From Acidobacteriaceae bacterium UBA1795 (GTDB lineage: Bacteria; Acidobacteriota; Terriglobia; Terriglobales; Acidobacteriaceae): 30,586 nt of DNA. A program made the position numbers and the translations under genes. Below, one piece after another: positions 15,920 to 24,216 of this stretch. A model generated the notes under the pieces. The model saw nothing but the letters and a program-made list of their open reading frames with translations, was not told the DNA's origin and did not search any database. The stretch's first letter is position 1, and the number at the start of each line of letters is the position of its first letter. The DNA lies in assembly GCA_002314435.1 (NCBI GenBank), contig DCFV01000203.1:1-30586 (forward strand). Direction: 5' to 3'.

Positions 15920-17196
15920 TCGCGCACCTCCTTGCGGGGATGGCCAGAAGTGTAAGCGCGCATGGCGGCCTGCATCACCTGCTTGAGCGGCACGCTATGG
16001 CGGCGGGCCAGGGCGCGGCAATCCTCGTACTCGGGCGCGGCATTGGCCACCTCGCCCGTGGCCCAGCGGGCAATCTTGATGCGCACTGGACCCCACGGGG
16101 TTTGTGCGTCGATGAATTCGCGCGCCAGAGCGGCCTTGTGTTCAATGTGCCAGTGTAGGCCGATGGTGGTGGTCTCGCGGAAGATGAGCGCCCGCAACGT
16201 AGGCACGAGATCGGGCCGGCAGAGCACGGTGAGCTGGACTCCGGCGCGGCCCTTCTTCATCTGTACAGCCACCCGGTAGACGTCCCATGCACCGGCTTCG
16301 AGTAGCAACTCGCTGACGTAGGCCAGCAGCTGCGGGCTGGAGTCGTCGATGACGGTCTCGATGATAGCGATGGCCTCTTCGGCGGCTTCCTGCGCGTCAT
16401 CTTCGCCGACGAGGAGGCGGACGAGATTGGGCTGGCCGGGTGTGTCGCGGCCGCCCGCGCCGTAGCCCGAGGCGGTGATGTGCATGGCCGGAAGGGGCGC
16501 GTAAGCGACGTCGAGCATGCGGAGAATAGCGGCGCCGGTGGGTGTTACACGCTCCATTGCGGGACCGGCGGAGTAGACGGGTGCGTCGCCCAGCAGCGCG
16601 AGCGTGGCCGGAGCGGGTACAGGCAGCAGGCCATGCGCACATTGCACTGTGCCGCTGCCGACGTTGAGCGGCGAGGCGAGCCAGCGGTCCGCGCCGAGCG
16701 CTGCGCATCCGGCGGCGGTGCACACGATGTCCACAATGGTGTCGACCGCGCCTACTTCGTGGAAGTGCACTTGCTCTAAGGGAACCGAATGGATGGCAGC
16801 CTCGGCTTCGCCCAGGAGCTGGAACGCGCGGGTGGCCCGTTGCTTCACAACATTCGACAGTGGCGCGGCGGCGATAATACCGAGAATCGTGGAGAGCGAG
16901 CGATGGGGCTCATGGGCATGCGTTTGTTTGTGGGTGTGCTCATGGTTGTGCGCATGCGCGCGGCCGTGCTCGTGATCGTGTGTGTGGTCAGCGGCGTGAC
17001 CGTCGGCGGTGAGTACGTCGATCTTGGTGCCACTAATGCCGCTGCGCGTGACTTTGCGCAGCTCAAGGTGCGCGCCCACGTTAAGGGCGTCGGCCGCTTC
17101 CGTAAGCACGGCAAAGGGAACTCCCGCACCAACTAGCGCGCCCAGCAGCATGTCGCCGCTTACGCCGGAGAAACATTCAAGATAGCCAATGCGCAT
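15916..17196 (-). CDS. larC: LarC, nickel insertase for the pincer cofactor
   Basis: A 426-residue LarC homologue that inserts nickel into the sulfur-bearing pincer nucleotide in a CTP-dependent reaction. The start MRIGYLECFSGVSGDMLLGAL is diagnostic for the family. Residues 67-98 form a histidine-rich loop with about 13 His, likely nickel binding or storage. HFHEVGAVDTIVDIVCTA and later TVIDDSSPQ and KKGRAGVQLTVLCRP follow the family order. In Lactobacillus plantarum LarC is made from two frames joined by ribosomal frameshifting; here it is a single uninterrupted frame. It lies 23 bp after larE and overlaps larB by four bases. No strong ribosome binding site is visible; TAGAAT nine bases upstream of the ATG might act as an additional -10 element. 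Confidence 0.95.
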   Translation of the reverse strand: MRIGYLECFSGVSGDMLLGALVGAGVPFAVLTEAADALNVGAHLELRKVTRSGISGTKIDVLTADGHAADHTHDHEHGRAHAHNHEHTHKQTHAHEPHRSLSTILGIIAAAPLSNVVKQRATRAFQLLGEAEAAIHSVPLEQVHFHEVGAVDTIVDIVCTAAGCAALGADRWLASPLNVGSGTVQCAHGLLPVPAPATLALLGDAPVYSAGPAMERVTPTGAAILRMLDVAYAPLPAMHITASGYGAGGRDTPGQPNLVRLLVGEDDAQEAAEEAIAIIETVIDDSSPQLLAYVSELLLEAGAWDVYRVAVQMKKGRAGVQLTVLCRPDLVPTLRALIFRETTTIGLHWHIEHKAALAREFIDAQTPWGPVRIKIARWATGEVANAAPEYEDCRALARRHSVPLKQVMQAAMRAYTSGHPRKEVRE

Positions 17197-17219
17197 CGGA
17201 ATCGAATTCTACACGGTGT

Positions 17220-18080
17220 TCATGCGCCGCGCCGCAGAAGCACGTCGGCGGGCAGCAGCGCATTGAGCGATCCTGAGCGGAAGCCGGCGGTGTCGAGTGT
17301 GACGTATTGGTAGCCGGCCTTGCGTAACTCAGCGGTAATGGCGTCGAGCGTTGGAAGGGTGAGCGCGCGTTCTAACTCGCCGCGCGCGATCTCAACACGC
17401 GCCAGTTCTCCGTGGTGGCGCACGCGGAACTCGCGGAAGCCGAGTTCGCGGAGGCTTTCTTCGCTGCGCTCCACCTGCTCCAGCACTTCGCGTGTCACTT
17501 CGCGACCGTATTCAACGCGCGAACTGAGGCAGGGGGCGGCGGGACGGTCCCAGAGCGTGTAGGCGGCGGCTTGGGCGAGGGCGCGAATGTCGGCTTTCGT
17601 CAACGCAGCGTCGGCCAGCGGAGCGAGCACGGCATGCTCCAGGGCTGCGCGCTGGCCGGGCCGGTAGTCGCGGGTGTCGTCGGCGTTCATGCCGTAGGCG
17701 ATGTGGGTAAAGCCGAGTGTACTGCGCAAGGCCTCCATGGCGGTGAACAGCTCCGTCTTGCAGTGGAAGCAACGGTCTGCGTCGTTGCGCTGATATTCGG
17801 GTTTTTCGAGTTCTTCAGTTTGCACAATGCGCAGTGGAATTCCGCGCTCGGCCGCGAAGGAGCAGGCCTGGGCGAGGTCGCGGCGGGCCAGACTAGGCGA
17901 GTCGGCCAACACTGCCAGCATGCGGTTGCCGAGCACGCGGTGCGCGGTAGCGGCCAGATAGGCGGAGTCGACACCTCCCGAGTAAGCCACCATCAGGCTG
18001 CCCAGCGCGCGCAGCGACTCTTCGAGTGCGTGCAACTTGGCATTGAGTGCCAGAGGGTCGGTTTGCACCGCTGCTGCCAT
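17220..18080 (-). CDS. larE: LarE, sacrificial sulfur transferase of pincer cofactor synthesis
   Basis: A 286-residue ATP-dependent enzyme that adds sulfur to the LarB product. The PP-loop SGGVDS (34-39) binds ATP, DADRCFHCKTELF (about 100-112) is typical of the family, and C184 in RPAAPCLSSR corresponds to the cysteine whose sulfur is given up in LarE of Lactobacillus plantarum. That cysteine is present, so this looks like the sacrificial, single-turnover type. The open frame runs to 18284, but the extra 68 residues overlap the divergent gene and look non-coding. The ATG at 18080 is only seven bases from a perfect TATAAT, which suggests a leaderless transcript and explains the weak ribosome binding site. 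First gene of larE-larC-larB. No larA or other pincer-enzyme gene is in the window. Confidence 0.94.
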   Translation of the reverse strand: MAAAVQTDPLALNAKLHALEESLRALGSLMVAYSGGVDSAYLAATAHRVLGNRMLAVLADSPSLARRDLAQACSFAAERGIPLRIVQTEELEKPEYQRNDADRCFHCKTELFTAMEALRSTLGFTHIAYGMNADDTRDYRPGQRAALEHAVLAPLADAALTKADIRALAQAAAYTLWDRPAAPCLSSRVEYGREVTREVLEQVERSEESLRELGFREFRVRHHGELARVEIARGELERALTLPTLDAITAELRKAGYQYVTLDTAGFRSGSLNALLPADVLLRRGA

Positions 18081-18087
18081 GGGCCTG

Positions 18088-18093
18088 ATTATA
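18088..18093 (-). promoter_or_regulatory. Perfect -10 element giving a probable leaderless larE transcript
   Basis: On the minus strand TATAAT spans 18093-18088 and the larE ATG begins at 18080, seven bases on, which places the expected start of transcription at or next to the ATG. The -35 region is weak (TTGTGC, spacer about 20), so help from an activator is possible. Confidence 0.5.
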
Positions 18094-18149
18094 GCGATTT
18101 TCCCGCAGAAAGGGCACAAGGGTGGAGGCGAGCGGAAAAGCCGATGCGA

Positions 18150-18155
18150 TATACT
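18150..18155 (+). promoter_or_regulatory. Possible -10 element of the small secreted protein gene
   Basis: TATACT matches the -10 consensus at five of six positions, 34 bp before the ATG at 18190. No convincing -35 hexamer lies at the right distance, so this is a weak call. Confidence 0.3.
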
Positions 18156-18189
18156 CCGGACGCGGTGAAGAAAACCGGAGGTTTGTGCG

Positions 18190-18708
18190 ATGAAGGTAAA
18201 TGTGTTGAGTAAGTGGGCTGGCGCTGGCGCGCTGGCGTTGGCGATGCTGGCGTCTCCGCTGCGCATGATGGCGCAGGGCGACACGGTTCTGAAGCCGGAA
18301 GACGCGAAGAAGCTTTTGCCGGCGGCGGTGTATTACAAGGCGCAGACAGCGCCCACACAACTGCGCAACTCCGGCGGAGTGAAGTTCGCCGACGGCTACT
18401 ACCTGCTTGCAACGCTGGTGGATACGAGCGGCTACTCAACCGATGTGGCGGCGAAGTACCAGGCGTACTTCATCACCGAAGTGCCCATCAAGATCGGCAA
18501 GCACAGTCTGCCTGCTGGTGTTTACGGCGTGGGCTTCATCGCAGACAACAAGTTTGTGGTGACGGACGTGGGCGCGCACGACGTGCTGACGGTGAGCTAC
18601 GCAACCGATGAAGCCATGAAGCGCCCATTGCCGCTGCAGGTGGAGGCCGATGCGGCAGGCGGATTTCGCCTGTATGCTGGCCGCAAGTATGTGACCTTTA
18701 GCCGCTAG
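18190..18708 (+). CDS. Small secreted protein of unknown function
   Basis: The 172-residue product begins with a Sec signal (positively charged start, hydrophobic stretch to about residue 22, then MMAQ-GDT), following GGAGG with an eight-base spacer. The mature portion of about 140 residues contains LKPEDAKKLLPAAVYYKAQTAP, then GGVKFADGYYLLATLVDTSGY and a segment LPAGVYGVGFIADNKFVVTD that resembles short beta-rich periplasmic domains. No cysteine, metal motif or lipobox is seen. I do not recognise a family. It is transcribed away from larE across a 109-bp region, so the two could share regulation. A perfect hairpin terminator follows 17 bp after the stop. Confidence 0.82.
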   Translation: MKVNVLSKWAGAGALALAMLASPLRMMAQGDTVLKPEDAKKLLPAAVYYKAQTAPTQLRNSGGVKFADGYYLLATLVDTSGYSTDVAAKYQAYFITEVPIKIGKHSLPAGVYGVGFIADNKFVVTDVGAHDVLTVSYATDEAMKRPLPLQVEADAAGGFRLYAGRKYVTFSR

Positions 18709-18724
18709 CGATAGCAAATGGGTA

Positions 18725-18760
18725 CAAAAGAAGGCGGACCGCAAGGTCCGCCTTCTTTTG
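18725..18760. terminator. Bidirectional GCAA-tetraloop terminator
   Basis: CAAAAGAAGGCGGACC (18725-18740), loop GCAA, and GGTCCGCCTTCTTTTG (18745-18760) form a perfect 16-bp stem. The A-run on one side and the T-run on the other suit both strands. It lies between the stop codons of the small secreted protein gene (18708) and the oxidoreductase gene (18779). Confidence 0.92.
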
Positions 18761-18778
18761 TTGCGCTGTGGTTAGAAG

Positions 18779-21700
18779 TTACGCCTTTGCAGGTATTGCA
18801 TCTGCCAGGCGCTCCTTCACCAGTTCGTGGCCGCGGGCGAAGAGCTCGTCCTGAGAGAGCCTGCCTGCGTCGACGTCGGCGAGAATGGCCTTTTGCGCCA
18901 TGTATTCGCGGTTGACGATGCCGGCCTTGGACTGCAGCATGCGCCATGCCTTGCGCCGCTCAACGCAGAACATCACCAGCTGACGCGAGAGCGCACGGTA
19001 CTCAATCTTCCCGTTGTCCTCGAACTTGATGTAGACGCCGAAGTCGGGGATGAAGGCGCGGTGCGCGGGGTTGAGGTAGCGGCGGTAGACAACATCCTGC
19101 TGCGTGATGCGCACCAGCATGTTGTCGAGTGAAATGAGCTTCTCTGCCGCTTCCGGCTTGACCTTCTTCAAGTGGTTGCGGAAGCGCGCTTCCGTTGTGC
19201 ACCAGTGGGCCACGGTGTAGCGCATGGCTTCGCCGGTGGACTTGATCTTGGTCTCGTACCAGTCGAGATCGATCGACGGGTTGCCCTTGACGTCGAGCGC
19301 TTCCTGGTAGCTCTCGCCCTTGCGCGGATCGAAGACGAACTCCGGCACGCCGCGCGAGTCGCGCACGCGTTGCGCCTGGAAGAGAGCCATGTCGTCGGGG
19401 ACTCCGTGCTCCGGCTGGCAGGTGGTGAATGCCTGCAGGAACATGGTGCCGCGATACTCAAGGCCATCGAGGATCGCCCGGTAGAGCTTGGGCGCGTTGG
19501 CCATCGACACCTGCGCGACGAACGGTGAACCGTGGCCGGCGAGGAAGGTTTCGGCGACCGTCTTCTTCTCAGTGTTCTTACCCTGCGTAGCGGTGCCGAA
19601 GGTGTTCATGTCGCCGCCGCCCAGCATCGGCGTGGAGTCGGAGTTCTGGCCGCCGGTGTTGGAGTAGACCTGGGTGTCGAGCATGAGCGCCTTCACGTTG
19701 GGGCGGTTCTGCAGGATCACCTTGGACATGTTCTGGTAGCCGATGTCGCCCATGCCACCGTCACCGCCGACCACCCATACCTTGGGCAATTCGACGATTT
19801 CCTTGTCGGTCATCAGCGCGTCGGTGAAGTGGGTGAACTCGTAGTACTCGCGGTCGCTGATCACCTTGCTGTCGCGGGTCATCAGAACATCCGCCAGGCG
19901 TTCGGGAAGGACCGAACGGCGTGCGTGGTCGACGATGAAGCTTTCACCCATCAGCCAGCCCACGGTGATGCCGTCCTGGAACAGCGAGTTCATCCACGGA
20001 TAGGGATGCGGGTTGTTTGGCGTGGTGGAGCCGTACACCGTGTTGCAACCGGTGTGCGCGGCCATGGCCATGACGCTCATGCCGTTGGCAAGGCGGCCGT
20101 CGACCGGCTGCAGGCTCTTGTGGTTGAAGGCCTCGGTAAGCAGCACCGCTGCGATCGCCTCAACTAGTTGCGCATCGGTGATGGTTCCGTGCTCCTTCTC
20201 GTAAGCGGCGATGCGGGCCAGCGTGTCCTGGTCGTCTTCGCCGCCCAGACCGAGGATGAGATGCACGATGGCCTGACGGAGCAGTTTGTACTCGGCTTCG
20301 TTCGACTGCTTGAGAGCCGCGAGGCGCGCCACACCGTTCTTTTCAAGCTCGCCGGCCTTTGCAACAAGGCGGTCGCTCTTGGCGTGGAAGACTGGACGCA
20401 TGTACGCTTCAGTGACTGCCGCGATGGAGCGCAACACGCTCTTTTCGCCGCAACCGGCGCAGGCACCGTCGCCGGATACAAGCGCGTCGTAGGTGGTGCG
20501 GACCATCAGCATGTTGCGCAGCGTTGCCGTCTTGGAGTCGGAGGGGTTGGCCGCGTTGAACAGGCCGAGGTACTTCTGTGACGTATCGGGCAGCAGGTTC
20601 AGGAAGGCTGTGCCGGTCTCGTGCTCGGCGTTCACTTCCTCGGTCTCCGCCACCATCTTCAGCGCCTGGTGGTCGCCGCAGGCGGTGACGCAGGCAGCAC
20701 AGCCCTTGCAGAGGTCGCTGACGAAGATGGAGAAGATGCCGCCTGTGCCGGGCGCCTTGCGCTCGGGCGAGGAGAAGATGGCGTTCACCTTCTGGTAGGC
20801 CATCGGCACCTTGTCGACGATGTTGAAGAACTGGGTCTTCGCCTCGTCCGAGAAGCTGTCGACGCTCTCCGTAACTTCGCGGATGATCTTGGGCAGCGGC
20901 GTGCCGGTTTTGATTTCGGCCAGCATCCGCGCTCGCGCCTGCTTTTCGATCTCCGGCACCTTGGCGAGCATTTTGTGGCGCTCGGCCGGGTCGGTGACAT
21001 AGCGCGAGACTGCCATGGTGAGGATGGTGGCGAGGTCCTGCGACGTGTTGGGCAGAGCCGTATCCGGGCAAACCGAGATGCACTCCATGCACTGCGTGCA
21101 GTTCTCCGCGATGTAGAGCGGGGTTTCGCGGCGCGCGACGTACTTCGATGCCGTGTCGCCGGTGGCCGCTGCGATGACGCCCATGGCGGCAAGCGGTGTG
21201 GCGGGCTGATCGTAGCCGAATCCGGCGCGGAACTCCGCGTCAAATGCGGCGATGCTCGACACAGGCGTGCGCGCAGACTGGCTCTGGGGTGGCGGCGTGG
21301 TACGGCAGCCGATGGAGCAGGTTTCAACGCCTACTGCGACGGGTTCGGCCTCGGATGCCAGGATCGGCAGCAGCGCCTGGCCCCGCAGGCTGGAGTGGTC
21401 GGTTGCGTTCAGGTCGCCGATGGCGATCTCCTTCACGCGCTCGAAGCCCTGAATCATCACTTCCATGTTCGACTGCACAACGGCATCGCCGAACTTGCCG
21501 AACTTCTTCACGTACTGCTTGTGCACCACCTCGCGGAACTGCTCCTGGGTGATGCCGAACTCCTGCAGTAGAGTGCTGACGGCGAAGAAAGCGCCGAGGA
21601 AGGCGTTGCCCTGCATGCGGAGCTGCAGATCGCCGCGGTCAGTGGCCTTGCGGGCAATTTCAAAGCCCGGCAAGGTGAATACGCGAATCTTCTTCTCGAT

Positions 21701-23494
21701 GATCTGCTTGCGTGCCCACGGCGGGAGGTTCTCCCATGCGCGCTCGCCTTCAGCGTCCGACTCCCACACAAGGCTGCCGCCCTCCTGAATGCCGTCGAGA
21801 GGGTTGGTGTGAGTGAATGCCTTCGGGTCGCAGCAGAGCACGGTGGTCACGTGGCGCAAATCGCAGTTGACGCGGATGCGATCCTTGGCCGCGACCATGA
21901 AGTAGCTGGTGGGCGCGCCCTTCTTCTCTGAGCCGTATTTGGGGTTGGCGCTGACGTGAATGACTTCTTTCGGATTGCCCTTGTCGTCGACCTGTCCGTC
22001 ACGCTCGAAGAGTAGATCGTTCAAGTCGCCGAGGATGGCGCCGAGGTTCTTGCCCGTGGTGATGGCACCCCAGCCGCCGATGGAGTGGAAGCGAACAGCA
22101 ACCGCGCCCTCAGGCAGCAGCGACGGCGTTTCCTCGCCAATTACGCTGTAGGGATGATCGATGCCGAGCACGAAGAAATTAACGCCGTCAGCGGCGGTCT
22201 TGCCGTCCTTGCGGGCGCGGCCCGCGGTTGCATATTCAAAGGCGCCAATGATGTGCTCGGGGCGGAAGTCGCGCGAGCCGAGGCCATAGCTGCCGCCGAA
22301 GATGCGAGGCAGCTCTGACGGCGAAATGGCGGGAAGGCCCTCAGAGGCGGGGTGGCCTTCATGCTGCGTGGCCTTGGAGAGCGCGGTGCGGATGTCGCGG
22401 CCCAGCGGATTGTCGCCAGCCATCGCTTCGTCAGTGCGTTCCAGGATGATCACGTTCTTCTTGCCCTTGAGTGCCGTAACGATGGCTGCCTCAGGGAACG
22501 GGCGGATGACGTTGACGTGGATGGAGCCGACCCTCACGCCGCGCGTCTGGCGGAGGTAGTCGACGGCGGCTTCAATGTTCTCCGCGGCGGAGCCGAGCGA
22601 GATGAAAACGGTATCGGCATCAGCGGTCTTGTATTCGCTGATGAGGCCGTAGTGGCGGCCGGTCAGTTCGCCAAACTGCTTGTAGGCGTCCTCAAGGAAC
22701 TGGAGGATGGGTTCGGTGAAGTTGTTGCGCCGCGCCACTACGCCGTTCATGTAGTGTTCCTGGTTCTGCACCGGCCCCAGGAGGATGGGGTTGGTGAGGT
22801 CAACCATCTTGGGCACTCGGCGACGCGTGGGTCCAAAGAGAATGCGCTGTGCCTCGGTGGGACAGTCGATGACGTCATCGGGAGCACCTAGATATTCACG
22901 GATGAGTTCGGACTCGTGCTTATAGAAGGTGCGCTCGAGGTGGCTGGTCAGGAAGCCGTCCATGATGTTCATTCCCGGCGTGAGGGAGAGCTCAGTGACG
23001 CGGCGGAGGATGAGCGACTGATCGGCGGCCTGCTGCGCGTCCTTGCCGAACACCATGACCCAGCCGGTGTCGAGCGCGCCGTAGATATCATCATGGCCGC
23101 AGTGCACGTTCAGCGCGTGCTTGGTGAGCGCGCGGGCGCCCACTTCGAGCACCATGGTGGAACCCTTGCCCGGCGCGTGATAGTCCTGCTCCACACCGTA
23201 GACCACACCCTGGCCTGAGGTGAAGTTGACCACGCGCTTGCCGCAGACGGAGTGCGCAATGGCGCCGCCCTGGGCCGCGTGTTCGCCTTCAGTCTCAATG
23301 GCAATGGTGTTGTGTCCGAATACATTCAGATGGCCTTCAGCGTAGGCCTGCTGGAAGAGCTCGCCGCCCTCAGTGGAAGGCGTGATGGGATAGAAGACTC
23401 CGGCATCGGCGATGCGCGTCTCAGTGTGGTACGAGACCAGTTGGTTGCCGTTTGCGGTGACCCGGATGCCGGGATAACGAGCGGTGTCCGCCAT
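18779..23494 (-). CDS. nifJ: Expanded pyruvate:ferredoxin (flavodoxin) oxidoreductase
   Basis: The 1571-residue single-chain enzyme should oxidise pyruvate with coenzyme A to acetyl-CoA and CO2, reducing ferredoxin or flavodoxin. Landmarks in order: YPITPSTEGG (35-44); PANP-like SANPKYGSEKKG (about 515-526), linked with the gamma-type domain; ferredoxin cluster 1 at C799/802/805/809; cluster 2 at C929/932/935/939; proximal-cluster ligands C1012 and C1015 in GACAGCGEK, C1150 in HTGCNTVYGS, and C1359 in FTTCQPEHG; the thiamine diphosphate motif GGDGGMGDIGYQN (1243-1255) and DTQVYSNTGGQNS. GAGGGGG precedes the ATG. Typical enzymes have about 1170-1200 residues. The additional length lies between the two clusters, between C1015 and C1150, and in a C-terminal extension (about 1400-1571). 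All expected cofactor ligands are kept, so activity is likely. No ferredoxin gene is adjacent. Confidence 0.93.
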   Translation of the reverse strand: MADTARYPGIRVTANGNQLVSYHTETRIADAGVFYPITPSTEGGELFQQAYAEGHLNVFGHNTIAIETEGEHAAQGGAIAHSVCGKRVVNFTSGQGVVYGVEQDYHAPGKGSTMVLEVGARALTKHALNVHCGHDDIYGALDTGWVMVFGKDAQQAADQSLILRRVTELSLTPGMNIMDGFLTSHLERTFYKHESELIREYLGAPDDVIDCPTEAQRILFGPTRRRVPKMVDLTNPILLGPVQNQEHYMNGVVARRNNFTEPILQFLEDAYKQFGELTGRHYGLISEYKTADADTVFISLGSAAENIEAAVDYLRQTRGVRVGSIHVNVIRPFPEAAIVTALKGKKNVIILERTDEAMAGDNPLGRDIRTALSKATQHEGHPASEGLPAISPSELPRIFGGSYGLGSRDFRPEHIIGAFEYATAGRARKDGKTAADGVNFFVLGIDHPYSVIGEETPSLLPEGAVAVRFHSIGGWGAITTGKNLGAILGDLNDLLFERDGQVDDKGNPKEVIHVSANPKYGSEKKGAPTSYFMVAAKDRIRVNCDLRHVTTVLCCDPKAFTHTNPLDGIQEGGSLVWESDAEGERAWENLPPWARKQIIEKKIRVFTLPGFEIARKATDRGDLQLRMQGNAFLGAFFAVSTLLQEFGITQEQFREVVHKQYVKKFGKFGDAVVQSNMEVMIQGFERVKEIAIGDLNATDHSSLRGQALLPILASEAEPVAVGVETCSIGCRTTPPPQSQSARTPVSSIAAFDAEFRAGFGYDQPATPLAAMGVIAAATGDTASKYVARRETPLYIAENCTQCMECISVCPDTALPNTSQDLATILTMAVSRYVTDPAERHKMLAKVPEIEKQARARMLAEIKTGTPLPKIIREVTESVDSFSDEAKTQFFNIVDKVPMAYQKVNAIFSSPERKAPGTGGIFSIFVSDLCKGCAACVTACGDHQALKMVAETEEVNAEHETGTAFLNLLPDTSQKYLGLFNAANPSDSKTATLRNMLMVRTTYDALVSGDGACAGCGEKSVLRSIAAVTEAYMRPVFHAKSDRLVAKAGELEKNGVARLAALKQSNEAEYKLLRQAIVHLILGLGGEDDQDTLARIAAYEKEHGTITDAQLVEAIAAVLLTEAFNHKSLQPVDGRLANGMSVMAMAAHTGCNTVYGSTTPNNPHPYPWMNSLFQDGITVGWLMGESFIVDHARRSVLPERLADVLMTRDSKVISDREYYEFTHFTDALMTDKEIVELPKVWVVGGDGGMGDIGYQNMSKVILQNRPNVKALMLDTQVYSNTGGQNSDSTPMLGGGDMNTFGTATQGKNTEKKTVAETFLAGHGSPFVAQVSMANAPKLYRAILDGLEYRGTMFLQAFTTCQPEHGVPDDMALFQAQRVRDSRGVPEFVFDPRKGESYQEALDVKGNPSIDLDWYETKIKSTGEAMRYTVAHWCTTEARFRNHLKKVKPEAAEKLISLDNMLVRITQQDVVYRRYLNPAHRAFIPDFGVYIKFEDNGKIEYRALSRQLVMFCVERRKAWRMLQSKAGIVNREYMAQKAILADVDAGRLSQDELFARGHELVKERLADAIPAKA

Positions 23495-24087
23495 AATTCC
23501 CCCTCAGAGAATGCGATACATATTGTTGGCCGCCGAGCGCCGGATCTGCGTCGAGCAGCCCTTCCGCGCGATGCGGGTACAACGTCCCTACTGCCCGCGG
23601 GCACCCAAGGGACCGAATAGACGCCGCACAAACCGTACCTGACGTGTACGCCGCGGCAAAGAGCAACGACGGGATCAACTCCCGTTCGCTGCAACTTCTT
23701 CCTGCACTCTTCGGATAGCTCGATGGGGATCGAGCCGCCTCCAAATTCGACCCTGCAAGTCTAATTGCCGGAACGAACGATGGGGAAGCTTCAGAGGAAG
23801 ATTCCCGGCAATTGAAAACCACTAACAGTATGGCGGGTTTCAGCGACTGTAGCGAGACGCCGTATCGCAGTGCGGGAGATCGGGCAGTGCGATGAATCAT
23901 GGATTTGATTGGGTGAATTGTGCCTGTGGCATTGCGGCTGTACGCAATCGAACACAGCGTTCCGATATCGGACACTGGCAGCAGGCGTTGGCCAGCAAAA
24001 TAGCTGATTCCAAGGGAAGAACAGGAGATGTTATTTGGAATCTGACGTGCAAGTGATAAGCATGCGAAAGAGTCGAGGGGGCTATTT
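23495..24087. other. 593-bp non-coding region between divergent genes
   Basis: No supported gene. It should hold the promoters of the oxidoreductase gene (minus) and the orphan permease gene (plus). The only structure I see is the long-spaced inverted repeat at 23763-23813 and a 9-bp ATGAATCAT near 23893. Open frames here are on the oxidoreductase strand and have no ribosome binding site or recognisable product. Confidence 0.6.
23763..23813. repeat. Inverted repeat with 9-bp arms and an inner palindrome
   Basis: AATTGCCGG (23763-23771) and CCGGCAATT (23805-23813) are exact reverse complements 33 bp apart. Between them lies the 8-bp palindrome GAAGCTTC. There is no T-run, so termination is unlikely. 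The role is unknown. Confidence 0.55.
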
Positions 24088-24216
24088 ATGCGTGTATTGC
24101 TGCAGGATATGGGTTATGCGGTGCGGCTGTTGCGGAAGACGCCGGGGTTCACGGCGACCGTACTGCTGACGCTTGCGCTGGGGATTGGGCGAACGCTGCT
24201 ATCTTCACTCTGGTGA
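24088..24216 (+). pseudogene. 5' end of the orphan permease gene, cut off by a frameshift
   Basis: GAGGGGG (24075-24081) precedes ATG 24088, which opens a frame reading MRVLLQDMGYAVRLLRKTPG and then FTATVLLTLALGIG, the standard beginning of ADOP-type permeases, including the first membrane helix. The expected continuation GANAAIFTLVNAV is found one frame over from 24189. Restoring one G in the run at 24187-24189 joins the two. As written the frame stops at TGA 24214-24216. Confidence 0.85.

Noticed and set aside
18081..18284. A 68-codon N-terminal extension of larE
   Set aside because: It overlaps the divergent gene, lacks family similarity, and known LarE proteins start near the chosen methionine.
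23421..23975. A 184-codon minus-strand frame upstream of the oxidoreductase
   Set aside because: It has no ribosome binding site or family similarity and overlaps the oxidoreductase start in another frame.
24213..24216. Translational coupling of two permease frames through the GTGA overlap
   Set aside because: The join falls within the conserved N-terminal segment of a single-chain family, so a one-base loss is the simpler explanation.
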